Source of the DNA: Sinomonas terrae
Lineage (GTDB): Bacteria; Actinomycetota; Actinomycetes; Actinomycetales; Micrococcaceae
DNA length: 64,000 nucleotides
Direction of reading: 5' to 3'
Assembly: GCF_022539255.1 (NCBI RefSeq)
Contig: NZ_JAKZBV010000001.1
Span: forward strand, 4,216,001 to 4,280,000
Position 1 is the first letter of the stretch, and every line of letters starts with the position of its first letter. The notes beneath the pieces were generated by a model. That model saw nothing but the letters and a program-made list of their open reading frames with translations. It did no database searches and was not told the DNA's origin. The position numbers were made by a program, and so were the translations under genes. Positions 24,660-33,144 of the stretch are shown here, piece by piece.

Positions 24660-25500
24660 CGGGATCGGGTGCCGGGCTCCCGGGCGGATCGTGCCTCGGC
24701 GCGGCCTTGCCGATCCAGCTTCGAGCTTGGGCGTCGTCCCAGAACTGGGCCGGTAGGCCCCCACCCAGGAGACGACGACGGAGGGCCGCCGAGCCTTCGA
24801 GCGGGCTGTCGCTTCCCGCGACGATGATGTTCCCGTACCGCCTGCCCTTGAGCATCGCAGGGTCCGCAACCACTCCGATATAGGGGAAGACCTCGGCGAT
24901 CGCGGCGGCCTCCTCGCGGGCCGTGATCTGGTCCGGCGCACTGCCGATATTCGCCACGAAGAGCCCACCGGAGTCGAGGAGCAGTGCTGAAGCCCGGGTG
25001 AACTCGACTGTTGTGAGGGGGTGCGGTGTCCGAGACCCGGAGAAGACGTCGCGAATGATGAGGTCCCGCGTCCGCGGGGTGAGCGATTCCGTGACAGCGC
25101 GCGCCTCGCCGACGCGGAGCCGCAGGAGCGGCGCCTTAGGCAGGTCGAACCAGCTCCGGACATACTCGGCGAGCTGCCCGTCGAGTTCGACGACGACCTG
25201 CCGCGCGTGCGGGTAGCGCACCGCGAGATACCGAGGCATCGAGCAGCCGCCTCCGCCCTGATGGAGTGCCCGGAGCCTGTCGGTGCTCTCGGGCGGAAAG
25301 CGCTCCTCGACTAGCGCAATGATCCAGCGCATGTACTCGAAGTCCAGCCGCAGTGGGTCACTCAGGACGATGTGGGAGCTCTGGACGCCGTTGATCTTGA
25401 GGAGCCAACCGTCGGAGGCGTCACCGTCGCGCTGGAGCTCCGCCATGCCCGTGTCGATGGGGTACAGGCCAGGAGACAACTGGGGCGTGCGCGAATCCAT
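24649..25500 (-). CDS. Spermidine-synthase-like methyltransferase-fold protein
   Basis: 283 residues resembling the C-terminal domain of polyamine synthase-like proteins. There is a beta-hairpin start (GLYPIDTGMAELQRDGDASDGWLLKINGVQSSHIVLSDP), a SAM-type glycine motif (LHQGGGGCSMPRYL), an acidic loop after the next strand (QVVVELDGQLAEYV) and IIRDVFSG in the active-site region. The true spermidine synthase pattern (GGGDGG, D.EVI) is altered, so polyamine synthesis is doubtful. Actinobacteria carry several such orphan SpeE-like proteins of unknown role. ATG 25500 is 7 nt downstream of TAGCGT. Confidence 0.78.
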   Translation of the reverse strand: MDSRTPQLSPGLYPIDTGMAELQRDGDASDGWLLKINGVQSSHIVLSDPLRLDFEYMRWIIALVEERFPPESTDRLRALHQGGGGCSMPRYLAVRYPHARQVVVELDGQLAEYVRSWFDLPKAPLLRLRVGEARAVTESLTPRTRDLIIRDVFSGSRTPHPLTTVEFTRASALLLDSGGLFVANIGSAPDQITAREEAAAIAEVFPYIGVVADPAMLKGRRYGNIIVAGSDSPLEGSAALRRRLLGGGLPAQFWDDAQARSWIGKAAPRHDPPGSPAPDPATP

Positions 25501-25513
25501 GACGACCACGCTA
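25501..25513 (-). promoter_or_regulatory. Leaderless -10 element for the SpeE-like gene
   Basis: TAGCGT (25513-25508) ends 7 nt before ATG 25500; no Shine-Dalgarno. Confidence 0.5.
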
Positions 25514-25778
25514 TCCGTATTGCGGCGACCGAGGAGATCGTCTGGCCTTGTGTCTGAGCGCGAAGAGACAAGTTTCGGTCGGCTCGAATATGTCGCCTCT
25601 CTTCAACGAAGGATCAGCCAAGGATTGCGCAAGGTTTCGAAATCACAGATCTCCAACAGTGTGGGATGAACAAGGAAGTGCTTTCGAGAAGGGGGTAATC
25701 GATGCTGTACGCCACTGCACCCGCATTCATGGGGCTGATGTGCCGACAGATTCGAAGGGGCAACGGCAGGAAGCGGTG

Positions 25779-26906
25779 AAGCGAATCCACTCGCTGACTG
25801 GCCTGCGGTTCCTCGCCGCCAGTGCCGTCGCGCTCATGCATGGCTTCGCCCGCTACGACCTTCCGGTGGTGAACCTCGGATTCCTGGGGGTGAGCTTCTT
25901 CTTCGTCCTCTCCGGCTTCGTCCTGACCTGGGCGGAGACGACAGCGGACGGCACTGTCACGTTCCTGCGGAACCGTTTCGCCAAACTGTTCCCGCTAAAC
26001 GCAGCCACGCTTGCCGTCGCGGCGATTGTCCCTGTCGCGCCGAACTCCAGTCGGCTCTCGTTCCTGCAGAGCCTCACCCTCACACAAGCTTGGCGTCCGT
26101 CCTCGGCATCGTCCTTCAATGCGGTGGCGTGGTCCCTGTCAGCCGAGGCCTTTTTCTACCTGCTGCTTCCCGCGATGCTGAGGGTAATGCGGCGGTTCAA
26201 CGTCCGCGAGCTGGTCGGCACCGTCGTGTTCCTTATGGTCCTGCAGCCGGTGATGGGCCTGGTCTTCCAGCTCACCCTGGGTGGCGGGAACGACGGATGG
26301 GCAGCCCACTTCCTCACCTACGACTTCCCTCCCTACCGGATGGCCGAGTTCGTCATCGGCGTCGCGCTGGCCCTCCTGCTCAAGGCGGGACATGCACCAT
26401 CCCGCACGAGTCAACTCACAGCAGCTGCCGTCACCACAGCCGGGATTGCCCTGACGCTCCTCGCCGATCTGTCCCATCTCACGCTGTGGTGGGCCAGCGA
26501 GGCCCTCATACTGCCCGCGATCATCGTCCTGGTCTGGGCCACAGCCCGGCGCGAGCTGGAAGGCCGGAGCTGCCTTCTGACCCATCCGCGCATAGTCCGA
26601 CTTGGAGACCGCTCCTTCTCGTTCTACATGGTGCACTACCTCGTCCTCGGCGCGGTCGGACTCCTAGTCGCCCAAGGCCCCCAAAGCCTCCCCTGGTGGC
26701 TCGTCCCGCCAGCCCTCCTCTCAGCCGCCGCAGTCGCTGCTCTCGCCTACCGTTTCGTCGAGAAGCCCTGTGAACGGGCCATCCGCGACCTGTTCGCCGT
26801 CCACCGCTTCGGCTCGACCGCTCCGAGGCCTGCGTCCGAGCCTCCGAGACCCTTGGAGGGGCAGAGCGCAGAGGTACGGGTTCGCCTTAGGGGCCGGAAC
26901 CTATGA
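25779..26906 (+). CDS. Acyltransferase-3 family membrane acyltransferase
   Basis: An integral membrane acyltransferase (about 375 residues) with ~10 hydrophobic helices. It opens with RIHSLTGLRFLAASAVALMHG, where Arg and His are the conserved family residues, and contains GVSFFFVLSGFVL and SFYMVHYLVLG. Such enzymes O-acetylate or succinylate surface polysaccharides and lipids. The start is uncertain: GTG 25779 with AGGA upstream gives the usual family N-terminus, GTG 25740 is an alternative, and the frame is open from 25548. The stop overlaps the ATG of the next, IS-disrupted membrane gene (ATGA), so both belonged to one operon. Confidence 0.85.
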   Translation, partial: KRIHSLTGLRFLAASAVALMHGFARYDLPVVNLGFLGVSFFFVLSGFVLTWAETTADGTVTFLRNRFAKLFPLNAATLAVAAIVPVAPNSSRLSFLQSLTLTQAWRPSSASSFNAVAWSLSAEAFFYLLLPAMLRVMRRFNVRELVGTVVFLMVLQPVMGLVFQLTLGGGNDGWAAHFLTYDFPPYRMAEFVIGVALALLLKAGHAPSRTSQLTAAAVTTAGIALTLLADLSHLTLWWASEALILPAIIVLVWATARRELEGRSCLLTHPRIVRLGDRSFSFYMVHYLVLGAVGLLVAQGPQSLPWWLVPPALLSAAAVAALAYRFVEKPCERAIRDLFAVHRFGSTAPRPASEPPRPLEGQSAEVRVRLRGRNL

Positions 26907-27236
26907 ACGGGGCAGGAGGGGCGACCGAGACGTCATGGGCTCCGTCAAGGCCCGCGGGAGCCAAGGCCTCGGCGCTTCCCCTGACTGTGCGGGGACGACG
27001 ATGGGTCACCGAGTGCACCGGCGTCGTAGTAGCACTGGCGCTGGCACTGCTAGCGGTGTGGCACATGGACGCCACCGGCCGCTCATGGATCCTCTACTAC
27101 GAATCCGACACAGTCCTGCCCGCGCTCGTGCGAGGGTCAGTCCTGGCCGGGCAGCCCCAGGACTGGTCGCTCTCAGCCGTGCTGTTCATTCCGGAAATGG
27201 GCCTCTATTCCGTGATCGCCACACTGGGGCTCGGAA
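26903..27236 (+). pseudogene. Polytopic membrane protein, 5' part, split by IS110
   Basis: The first 111 codons of a membrane protein begin with ATG overlapping the acyltransferase stop. After a basic cytoplasmic tail comes a helix (TGVVVALALALLAVWHM) and a periplasmic-looking WILYYESDTVLPALVRGSVLAGQPQDW. At 27236 the gene is cut by IS110. The frame runs on into IS sequence to 27436, adding about 66 foreign residues. Joining 27236 to 30360 restores one frame of 538 residues. The family is not recognised; a glycosyltransferase-like (GT-C style) membrane protein acting with the neighbouring acyltransferase on surface glycans is possible. Confidence 0.85.
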
Positions 27237-27395
27237 TCAAGGTTGCTCCTATGTCAACGCCCCCTCCCGGAGCTGGTAATCCTGGCCGCGTTCTCGCCGA
27301 GGTCAAGGCCGGTGCCCTGCGGGTGGCCTTGCGGCCAGCCTTGACCGCGGCTGCGGGCGCGGCTGGGCAGCCGGGAGCCGGGAGGGGGCCCGGAT

Positions 27396-28442
27396 TCAGG
27401 CTGCGGCCTTTTCGGTGGTCTGGGCGTTCGAGCTGAGGGCGCGGTAGACGGCTCTGGTGATCTGCCGTTTGAGGCAGCGGAGTGCTTCCTTCGTGCTGTC
27501 ACCGCAGCCGAGGCGGCGGTGGTAGTAGTCGCGGCCAGGGCATTCGTGGCGGGTCTGGGTGACGGCGATGCGGTGGAGGGCGGCGTTGAGCTGACGGTTC
27601 CCGGAGCGGTTGAGCCGGACGCGCCCTGCGGTGCTGCCGGACCAGGCGGGGATGGGTGCGGTGCCGGCGAACATCGCATAGCAGGCCTCGGAACGGAAGC
27701 GGCGGATCCCTGCTGTCTCGCCGATGATCTTGGCCGCGCTGAGTGGACCGCAGCCAGGGACCGCGAGCAGGGCGGGAGCGTACTCGCGCACAACGGATCC
27801 GATCCGCGCTGCGAGGGCCTCGATCTTCGGGCTGAGGCGGTCAATGTCGGCCAGGATCTCCAAGGCGAGCTCGGCTACGAGCCCCTCCTGCATTCCGAGC
27901 CACTCGGCGAGCTCGACCCTGACGGTCTGGCGGGCCAGCTCGCCGCGAGAGGGATCGCGTGCAGGCTCCAGCTCGTGCAGGTGCCAGCGCAGCCGGTTCA
28001 CCGCCCGGGTGCGCTCGGCGACGAGGTCATCGCGCCGGTCGGTGAGCAGCTTCAGCTCACGGGAGGCCGCATCGTGCGCGGCCACCGGCAGCTCCGGTTC
28101 GCGCAGGACTGCGCGGGCGATGGCAAGGGCGTCGATTGGATCAGACTTGCCCCGCGTGCGGGCCGAGGCGCGTGCCTTCGCGGTGAGCTTCGGCGGAACC
28201 CGCACGACGCGTTCCCCGACGGCGAGCAGGTCCTGCTCGAGGCGGCCCGAGAGGTGCCGGCAGTCCTCGATCCCCCAGAGGCGCTCCTGGTCCCCGAAGC
28301 CGCATCTGGCCCAGCGGACCGCCTTGTCATGACCCGCGGGCGTGGCCGGGACGGTGATCCCGTCGAGGCGTCGTCCGTTGCCGTCGACGGCCTCGAAGGT
28401 ATGGGACTTCTTGTGGACGTCGCCGCCCAGAACCACCACCAT
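27396..28442 (-). CDS. IS110-family transposase (DEDD recombinase)
   Basis: A 348-residue intact IS110 transposase. The N-terminal RuvC-like DEDD domain shows GGDVHKKSHT (Asp8), IEDCRH and KSDPIDALAIARAV. The C-terminal Tnp_20 domain has LLAVPGCGPLSAAKIIGE and AMFAGTAPIPAWSGSTAGRVRLNRSGNRQLN, which carries the Ser-rich active-site loop. ATG 28442 follows GAGGAAGG. IS110 recombinases are guided by a bridge RNA encoded in a non-coding end of the element. Here the long non-coding end is upstream of the gene and is interrupted by IS1380, so mobility is probably impaired although the protein looks complete. Confidence 0.93.
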   Translation of the reverse strand: MVVVLGGDVHKKSHTFEAVDGNGRRLDGITVPATPAGHDKAVRWARCGFGDQERLWGIEDCRHLSGRLEQDLLAVGERVVRVPPKLTAKARASARTRGKSDPIDALAIARAVLREPELPVAAHDAASRELKLLTDRRDDLVAERTRAVNRLRWHLHELEPARDPSRGELARQTVRVELAEWLGMQEGLVAELALEILADIDRLSPKIEALAARIGSVVREYAPALLAVPGCGPLSAAKIIGETAGIRRFRSEACYAMFAGTAPIPAWSGSTAGRVRLNRSGNRQLNAALHRIAVTQTRHECPGRDYYHRRLGCGDSTKEALRCLKRQITRAVYRALSSNAQTTEKAAA

Positions 28443-28610
28443 GGTTGGTACCTTCCTCTTTGAGGGAATGGCCGGACCGGTCGGTGGACAAACCTCAGTC
28501 GAGGGCGCTACCCACGCTCCTATCAAGTCACGCCGGCCGGTCCCTTCACACCCGGTGCCGGCAGAACTTTGACCAGCCAGTCCTTCCTCGACGAGGTGAC
28601 GACGGGAACC
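28443..28610. other. IS110 non-coding end, presumed bridge-RNA region (interrupted)
   Basis: About 170 bp between the transposase start and the IS1380 target site, continuing after IS1380 at 30289-30359 (71 bp). In IS110-group elements the non-coding end upstream of the transposase specifies the bridge RNA. Its RNA fold was not resolved by eye. The IS1380 insertion splits this ~245-bp region. Confidence 0.5.
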
Positions 28611-28615
28611 TTTAG

Positions 28616-30283
28616 CCTTGATCCACCGATGGGGTTCGTGGCGGCGTGGCGTAATTAAGGGCAAGATGCCCGCCATCCCGGGGAGAATTGGACTTGCGAC
28701 AGAACCAGTTCCCTGAGGATGAGAGGGCATCTCGTAGGTGCAAGTTTCCCACAGTCAGGCCGCGGTGGCGGTGTCCTTCGACGAGCCGAACCTCGTCTCC
28801 GCGGCAGGCCTGCTGCCGGTGATGCGCCTGGCCGAGGCCGCAGGGCTCCGGGCCCTGACCGACGCGCATCTGAGCGTGCCGACGGACAAGGGCGCGAACG
28901 CGGGCCTGAAGATCGCCTCGCTGGTGGCCGGGATGGTCGCCGGGGCGGACTCGATCGATGACATGGCCCTGCTGCGCCACGGCGGGATGGGCAGGCTCTT
29001 CAAGGCCTGCTACGCGCCCTCGACCCTGGGCTCCTTCCTGCGCGCGTTCGCCTTCGGCCACGTCCGCCAGCTCGACGCGGTCGCCGCCCGCTTCCTGGCG
29101 AACCTCGCCGCGCGGGCCCCGCTGCTGGACGCCCCGGCCGTCGGGGAGTTCGTGTTCGTGGACGTCGACGACACGATCATCGAGGTCCACGGCCACGCCA
29201 AGCAGGGCGCTGGCTTCGGGTACTCCGGGGTCCGCGGGCTCAACGCCCTGCTGGCCACCGCCACCACGGCCCAGAGCGCGCCGGTGATCCTGGCCCAGCG
29301 GCTGCGCAAGGGCGCTGCGGCGTCCCCGCGCGGGGCGTCCCGGCTGGTCGCCGACGCCCTCTCCGCCCTGCGCCGCGCCGGGACGCCGGGGAGGGCGCTG
29401 GTCCGGGCCGACTCGGCGTTCTACGGGCACCCCACCGTCGCCGCCGCCCTCGCGGCAGGGGCCGAGGTCTCGGTCACGGTGCGCCTGGACCCGGCAGTTA
29501 AGCGTGCCATCGCCGCCATCCCATCGGAGGCCTGGACGGCGATCGAGTACACCGATGCGGTCTTCGACCAGGCCGCCGGGACCTGGATCTCCCGGGCGGA
29601 GGTCGCCGAGGTCCCCTTCACCGCCTTCGCTTCGCGGAAGAAGGCCGAACAGGTCACCGGGCGGCTCGTCGTGCGCCGCATCCCGGACCTGAACCCCAAG
29701 GCCCCCGACGGGCAGGGGACCCTGTTCGACACGCACCGGCACCACGCCTTCTTCACCACCGTCCCCGCCCAGGACCTGGGCACTGTCGCGGCCGATGCCA
29801 CGCACCGTGCCCATGCGGTCATCGAGCAGGTCCACGCCGACCTGAAGGACAGCGCCCTGGCGCACCTGCCCTCGGGGAAGTTCGCGGCGAACTCGGCCTG
29901 GCTCGTCGCGGCGGTGATGGCCTTCAACCTCGCCCGCGCGGCCGGGACCCTGGCCGCCGGCCCCTTCGCGAAAGCCAGGACCGGGACCATCCGCCGCAAG
30001 CTCGTGAACCTCCCGGCCCGGATCGCCGCCAGCGCCCGGAAGATCCGGCTGCGGCTGCCGGCGAACTGGCCCTGGCAGAACGCATGGGAACAGCTCTTCA
30101 CCGCCGCCCACGCCCCGCCGTCCATGCCCTAGGAAGACGCAGCCTGGCCCCGCGAGGCCCCGAACAGCACCAGAAGTGGAACACCGCCGGCAGCGAGGCC
30201 GCGCCCCCACCCCTGCCCGAAACATCCATCATCCACCGCCCGCACAGGACCGCCGGACCCAACACCCGATCGGTGGATCAAGG
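28616..30283. mobile_element. Complete IS1380-family insertion sequence
   Basis: 1,668 bp. The left inverted repeat CCTTGATCCACCGATGGGGT (28616-28635) matches the reverse complement of the right end (30264-30283) at 19 of 20 positions. TTTAG flanks both sides (28611-28615 and 30284-30288); the real target duplication is probably TTAG or TTTAG. Length, ends and duplication size all fit IS1380. The near-perfect ends and the intact transposase suggest a recent insertion. Confidence 0.93.
28738..30132 (+). CDS. IS1380-family transposase
   Basis: A 464-residue intact DDE transposase. It begins with the family's VSHSQAAVAVSFDEPNLVSAAGLLPVM. The catalytic Asp regions are VFVDVDDTIIEVHGHAKQGAGFGYSG and LVRADSAFYGH, and the third acidic residue lies in VIEQVHADLKDSALAHLPSG. 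The start is GTG 28738. It fills most of the element, with 122 bp to the left end and about 150 bp to the right end. No frameshift is seen, so it is probably active. Confidence 0.94.
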   Translation: MQVSHSQAAVAVSFDEPNLVSAAGLLPVMRLAEAAGLRALTDAHLSVPTDKGANAGLKIASLVAGMVAGADSIDDMALLRHGGMGRLFKACYAPSTLGSFLRAFAFGHVRQLDAVAARFLANLAARAPLLDAPAVGEFVFVDVDDTIIEVHGHAKQGAGFGYSGVRGLNALLATATTAQSAPVILAQRLRKGAAASPRGASRLVADALSALRRAGTPGRALVRADSAFYGHPTVAAALAAGAEVSVTVRLDPAVKRAIAAIPSEAWTAIEYTDAVFDQAAGTWISRAEVAEVPFTAFASRKKAEQVTGRLVVRRIPDLNPKAPDGQGTLFDTHRHHAFFTTVPAQDLGTVAADATHRAHAVIEQVHADLKDSALAHLPSGKFAANSAWLVAAVMAFNLARAAGTLAAGPFAKARTGTIRRKLVNLPARIAASARKIRLRLPANWPWQNAWEQLFTAAHAPPSMP

Positions 30284-30359
30284 TTTAGAGCCAAGCACCG
30301 GATGCGAAGGATCCAACCACCGCAGCACCTGCGGCACCACCCACGATGACACTGAGGAA

Positions 30360-31642
30360 CCTTTGCGCTCAACGCGGTCGCGAACTTCCTCCTGTTCTAC
30401 GGCTCGCTCAGAGCCCTGAGCGGTTTCGTCCAGAGGTCGGCGGCACCGCCGCGCCAAGTCTCCGGTGCGCTAGTGGCTTTCGCCGCGATGATGTCCCTCA
30501 CACTCCTGGAAGATTCTCCCCGCCCCGATACCTTCGAGCTCGCCTCCCTCCTGGCGACTGCCACGTACTACAGCTCGACCGTGCTGGCGTCAGTGCTCGC
30601 GACGGGAATGGCCTCGTCCCTCGCCACGGCCCAAACTGGCAGAACACGCTGGCTCGGGCTCGGGCTCCTCGGCCTGAGCGCCGCGGCCACACTGACCAAT
30701 CCCCTCTTCCTGGGCTGGGAGGCAGGACCGCTGGCGCTGGTCCTTGCCCTCATGGCCCGGCGGCGTATGCTCCTATGGCGCCGCCTCATCCGAATCGGGG
30801 CCCTCTTGACCCTGGGCTCCGCCCTCGGGTTCGCGGGAAGGATCCCCTTCGCTCCCCTCATCGGCAAGGACAGTACCGCTTACCTCGATGTCGGATCGGC
30901 GCCCTGGCTGGCCGTCTACTACCCCAAGATGCTGGCCGATCGCGCATGGACACTGGCCGGGGCGATCTCGCTCACGGCCGTCGTCGCCCTGATCCTCGTC
31001 TCGGGTATCGCGTTCCGCAAATTCCTCGCGGCACAAGACGCGAACGCGGCCCTCGTGTCCGGCATGGGGTGGGCGGCCCCGGTCGTCGTCATCGTCGGCG
31101 CGATCGCCCTAGGCGCTTTCGGCACAAGGTACCTCCAACCCATGTTCTTCGCGCCCGTCTGCACTCTGGTGCTGGCCCCCAGGCTCATCGACCATCGCAC
31201 GCCGTTCCCCCGGCGTCTTCCCCACAGGACGCTCCAGGCGCTTCTTGCCGCCACGGTGGTGGTCTGCCTGAGCTTCTCGGCCGTCGCAACGGTCGCCCTG
31301 AGCCGGTCGGCAACGGTACTCAACCCGGACATCCGCTGTGTCGACGAGTGGATCAGCGCAAGCCACCGCACAGGCGCGGGACACTTCTGGACTATCCGAG
31401 GGCCCAAGGCCTACCTCGCCGTGCCCGACCAGCTCATCCAGATACAGGATCCCTTCAGCGCCTTCCCCTGGCTCACCGACCGAACAGACTACGCCACCCA
31501 GAAGGTCTCGTTCGTGCTCAGCGACACCGCATACCCGCTCCCTCAGCTGCCACCACCGGCCAACACGGCGCCACATCGCACAGTCTCCTGCGGCCGCTAT
31601 ACCATTACCGACTTCGGGGCAGCGATCCTCCCCATCGGCTGA
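30360..31642 (+). pseudogene. Polytopic membrane protein, 3' part, split by IS110
   Basis: Continuation of the gene at 26903. The frame resumes with FALNAVANFLLFYGSLRALSGF and has about eight hydrophobic helices up to VSGMGWAAPVVVIVGAIALGAFG. A soluble C-terminal tail follows with CVDEWISASHRTGAGHFWTIRGPKAYLAVPDQLIQIQDPF. The tail could be an extracytoplasmic domain like those in GT-C glycosyltransferases. It has no start of its own with a Shine-Dalgarno near the IS junction, although GTG 30473 could produce a truncated protein. Function is presumably lost. Confidence 0.85.
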
Positions 31643-31661
31643 TTGGGCCTTCTACCCTCGT

Positions 31662-32162
31662 TCAGCCTCGCACCATCCTGATCTCCGGCACGCGCTGGTC
31701 ATCGGCGACGAAGAACTCGCGCGCGCCGTCAGGCTCGAAGCCGAGCTTCCTGTAGAACGCGATCGCCCGCGCGTTCTCTTCGAGGACCCAGAGGAATGCC
31801 GGACCGTCGCCGAGGACCCGCTCCGCGAGGGCCTTCGAGAGCCCGCTCCCGTACGCCTCGGCGAGGATGTAGATCGTGTAGAGCTCCTGCGGAGCCGGGG
31901 CGTCGCCGCCCGAGTCGGCGCGCGCTGGGCCGGCCCCCGCCATCCCGACCATGCGCCCGGCCGAACGGCCCACCGCAAAGTGCTCTCCGCCGTCGCCTGC
32001 CAGAAGCTGCCGCCAACGCTCGGTGCGCTCCGGGTTGCCGCCGAGGCGCGCGAGGAAGTCGGGGGAAAACAGGTGGACATAGGCTTCCCGCCAGCCCTGA
32101 TCCTTGACGGCGAGAAGCTCCTCGGCGTCGTCGGGCCCGGCGTCGGTGATCTCGAAGTCCAC
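31662..32162 (-). CDS. GNAT-family N-acetyltransferase
   Basis: 166 residues of the GNAT fold. An N-terminal strand-helix reads ITDAGPDDAEELLAVKDQGWREAY. The acetyl-CoA region is ELYTIYILAEAYGSGLSKALAERVL; the usual Q/RxxGxG/A loop is present as AYGSGLS. The C-terminal FLWVLEENARAIAFYRKLGFEPDG is typical. The acceptor is unknown. It starts 6 bp after the O-methyltransferase stop and is probably co-transcribed with it. Confidence 0.9.
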   Translation of the reverse strand: MDFEITDAGPDDAEELLAVKDQGWREAYVHLFSPDFLARLGGNPERTERWRQLLAGDGGEHFAVGRSAGRMVGMAGAGPARADSGGDAPAPQELYTIYILAEAYGSGLSKALAERVLGDGPAFLWVLEENARAIAFYRKLGFEPDGAREFFVADDQRVPEIRMVRG

Positions 32163-32168
32163 CGGCCG

Positions 32169-32831
32169 CTACTTCACAACGGCGAGCGCAAAACCGTCCC
32201 AGCCCTTCGAGCCCACGGTCTGCACGACCGTCGCCTCGAACGGCGGGCTGCCGAGCAACTCGAGCGCCGCGATGATTCCGGGGGCATTCGTCTCGTCGAT
32301 CTTGGGATCGAGGAGCGCCCCCTCCCACACCGCGTTGTCGACGACGACGACGGTCCCCGGCCGCCCGAGCCGCACGGCCCACTGGAGATAGTTCGTGTCG
32401 TTCTGCTTGTCTGCGTCGATGAAGACGAAATCGTAGGGTCCTTCGAGCGCGGGAAGCGTCTCGAGGGCAGGGCCGACGTGTACCTCGACACGACCGTCGA
32501 GGCCTGCCGCGGCAACGTTCGCCCGGGCGATCTCCGCGTGCTCGGGAAGGTACTCGAGCGTGTCGAGGTGGCCATCCTCCGGGAGCGCCTGGGCCATCCA
32601 AATCGTGCTGTATCCCGCCAAGGTGCCAATCTCGAGGACCCGCCTAGCCTGGCTCATCCGGACGAGGAGATGGAGGAGCTTCCCTGCCGTGGGCTGGACT
32701 TCTATCGCGGGCATTCCGCGCTCCACGGCGGTCTGCAGCGCCCGTTCGTGCTCAGGCCCGGGCTTCACAACCGTCTTGGTCAGCCAGCGTTCGACGTCGA
32801 TCCATCCGGGTTTGGGTGCGTGCTCGACCAT
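32169..32831 (-). CDS. SAM-dependent O-methyltransferase (class I, COMT-like)
   Basis: 220 residues. The SAM motif VLEIGTLAGYSTIWMAQAL, then LEYLPEHAEIARANV, the metal-binding FVFIDADKQNDTNYLQWAV and VVVDNAVWEG are all standard for small cation-dependent O-methyltransferases of the catechol/caffeoyl-CoA type. The substrate is unknown. ATG 32831 gives the usual family length; the extra 70 codons of open frame upstream are unlike the family. It is divergent from the helicase gene and precedes the GNAT gene by 6 bp. Confidence 0.92.
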   Translation of the reverse strand: MVEHAPKPGWIDVERWLTKTVVKPGPEHERALQTAVERGMPAIEVQPTAGKLLHLLVRMSQARRVLEIGTLAGYSTIWMAQALPEDGHLDTLEYLPEHAEIARANVAAAGLDGRVEVHVGPALETLPALEGPYDFVFIDADKQNDTNYLQWAVRLGRPGTVVVVDNAVWEGALLDPKIDETNAPGIIAALELLGSPPFEATVVQTVGSKGWDGFALAVVK

Positions 32832-33144
32832 GTCGCTCAGTCTGGCGCGGTCCCCGTGTCGGCGCAACGTGACATTCGTACCTGCTGAAATCCACGGCAG
32901 TCCAGCAACGCCGCCCCCACGATAATGAACGCTCGCCCTGCATTGCTCCGCGTCGATCAGCTCCTCGCTGCACTCGATCGAGGCCGCGGTGACCTTGTAA
33001 TCATCCGTCAGGGAAGCTGCCCGATTAGATTGGCTAGACACCTGCGCCCGTCGGATCGGGTATCCCCTGACACGGTTGGCTCACCTGGTCAGGAGACCGG
33101 GGGTTGTCGGGGACTAGGCCGCGCGCGTAGAAGGAGGGTGCTCT
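32832..33144. other. Intergenic region before the SF1 helicase
   Basis: A 313-bp divergent gap. It holds a small hairpin (CCTGAC 33066-33071 with GTCAGG 33088-33093) and the helicase Shine-Dalgarno AAGGAGG (33131-33137). No tRNA, attachment-site duplication or IS end was recognised. Confidence 0.5.

Larger units (their letters stand above)
27237..30359. mobile_element. IS110-family element carrying a nested IS1380
   Basis: A 3,123-bp insertion bounded by GGAA on both sides (27233-27236 and 30356-30359). Its deletion rejoins the flanking gene in frame. Without the IS1380 copy and its 5-bp target duplication, the IS110 element would be 1,450 bp, normal for the family. Ends show only short, imperfect inverted similarity (AAGGTT near 27239, AACCTT near 30358), as expected for IS110. 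The exact core dinucleotide lies within GGAA but cannot be fixed by eye. Confidence 0.85.

Noticed and set aside
28616..30283. Composite transposon formed by the two IS elements
   Set aside because: The elements are of different families and nested, not flanking a cargo; no passenger gene is enclosed.
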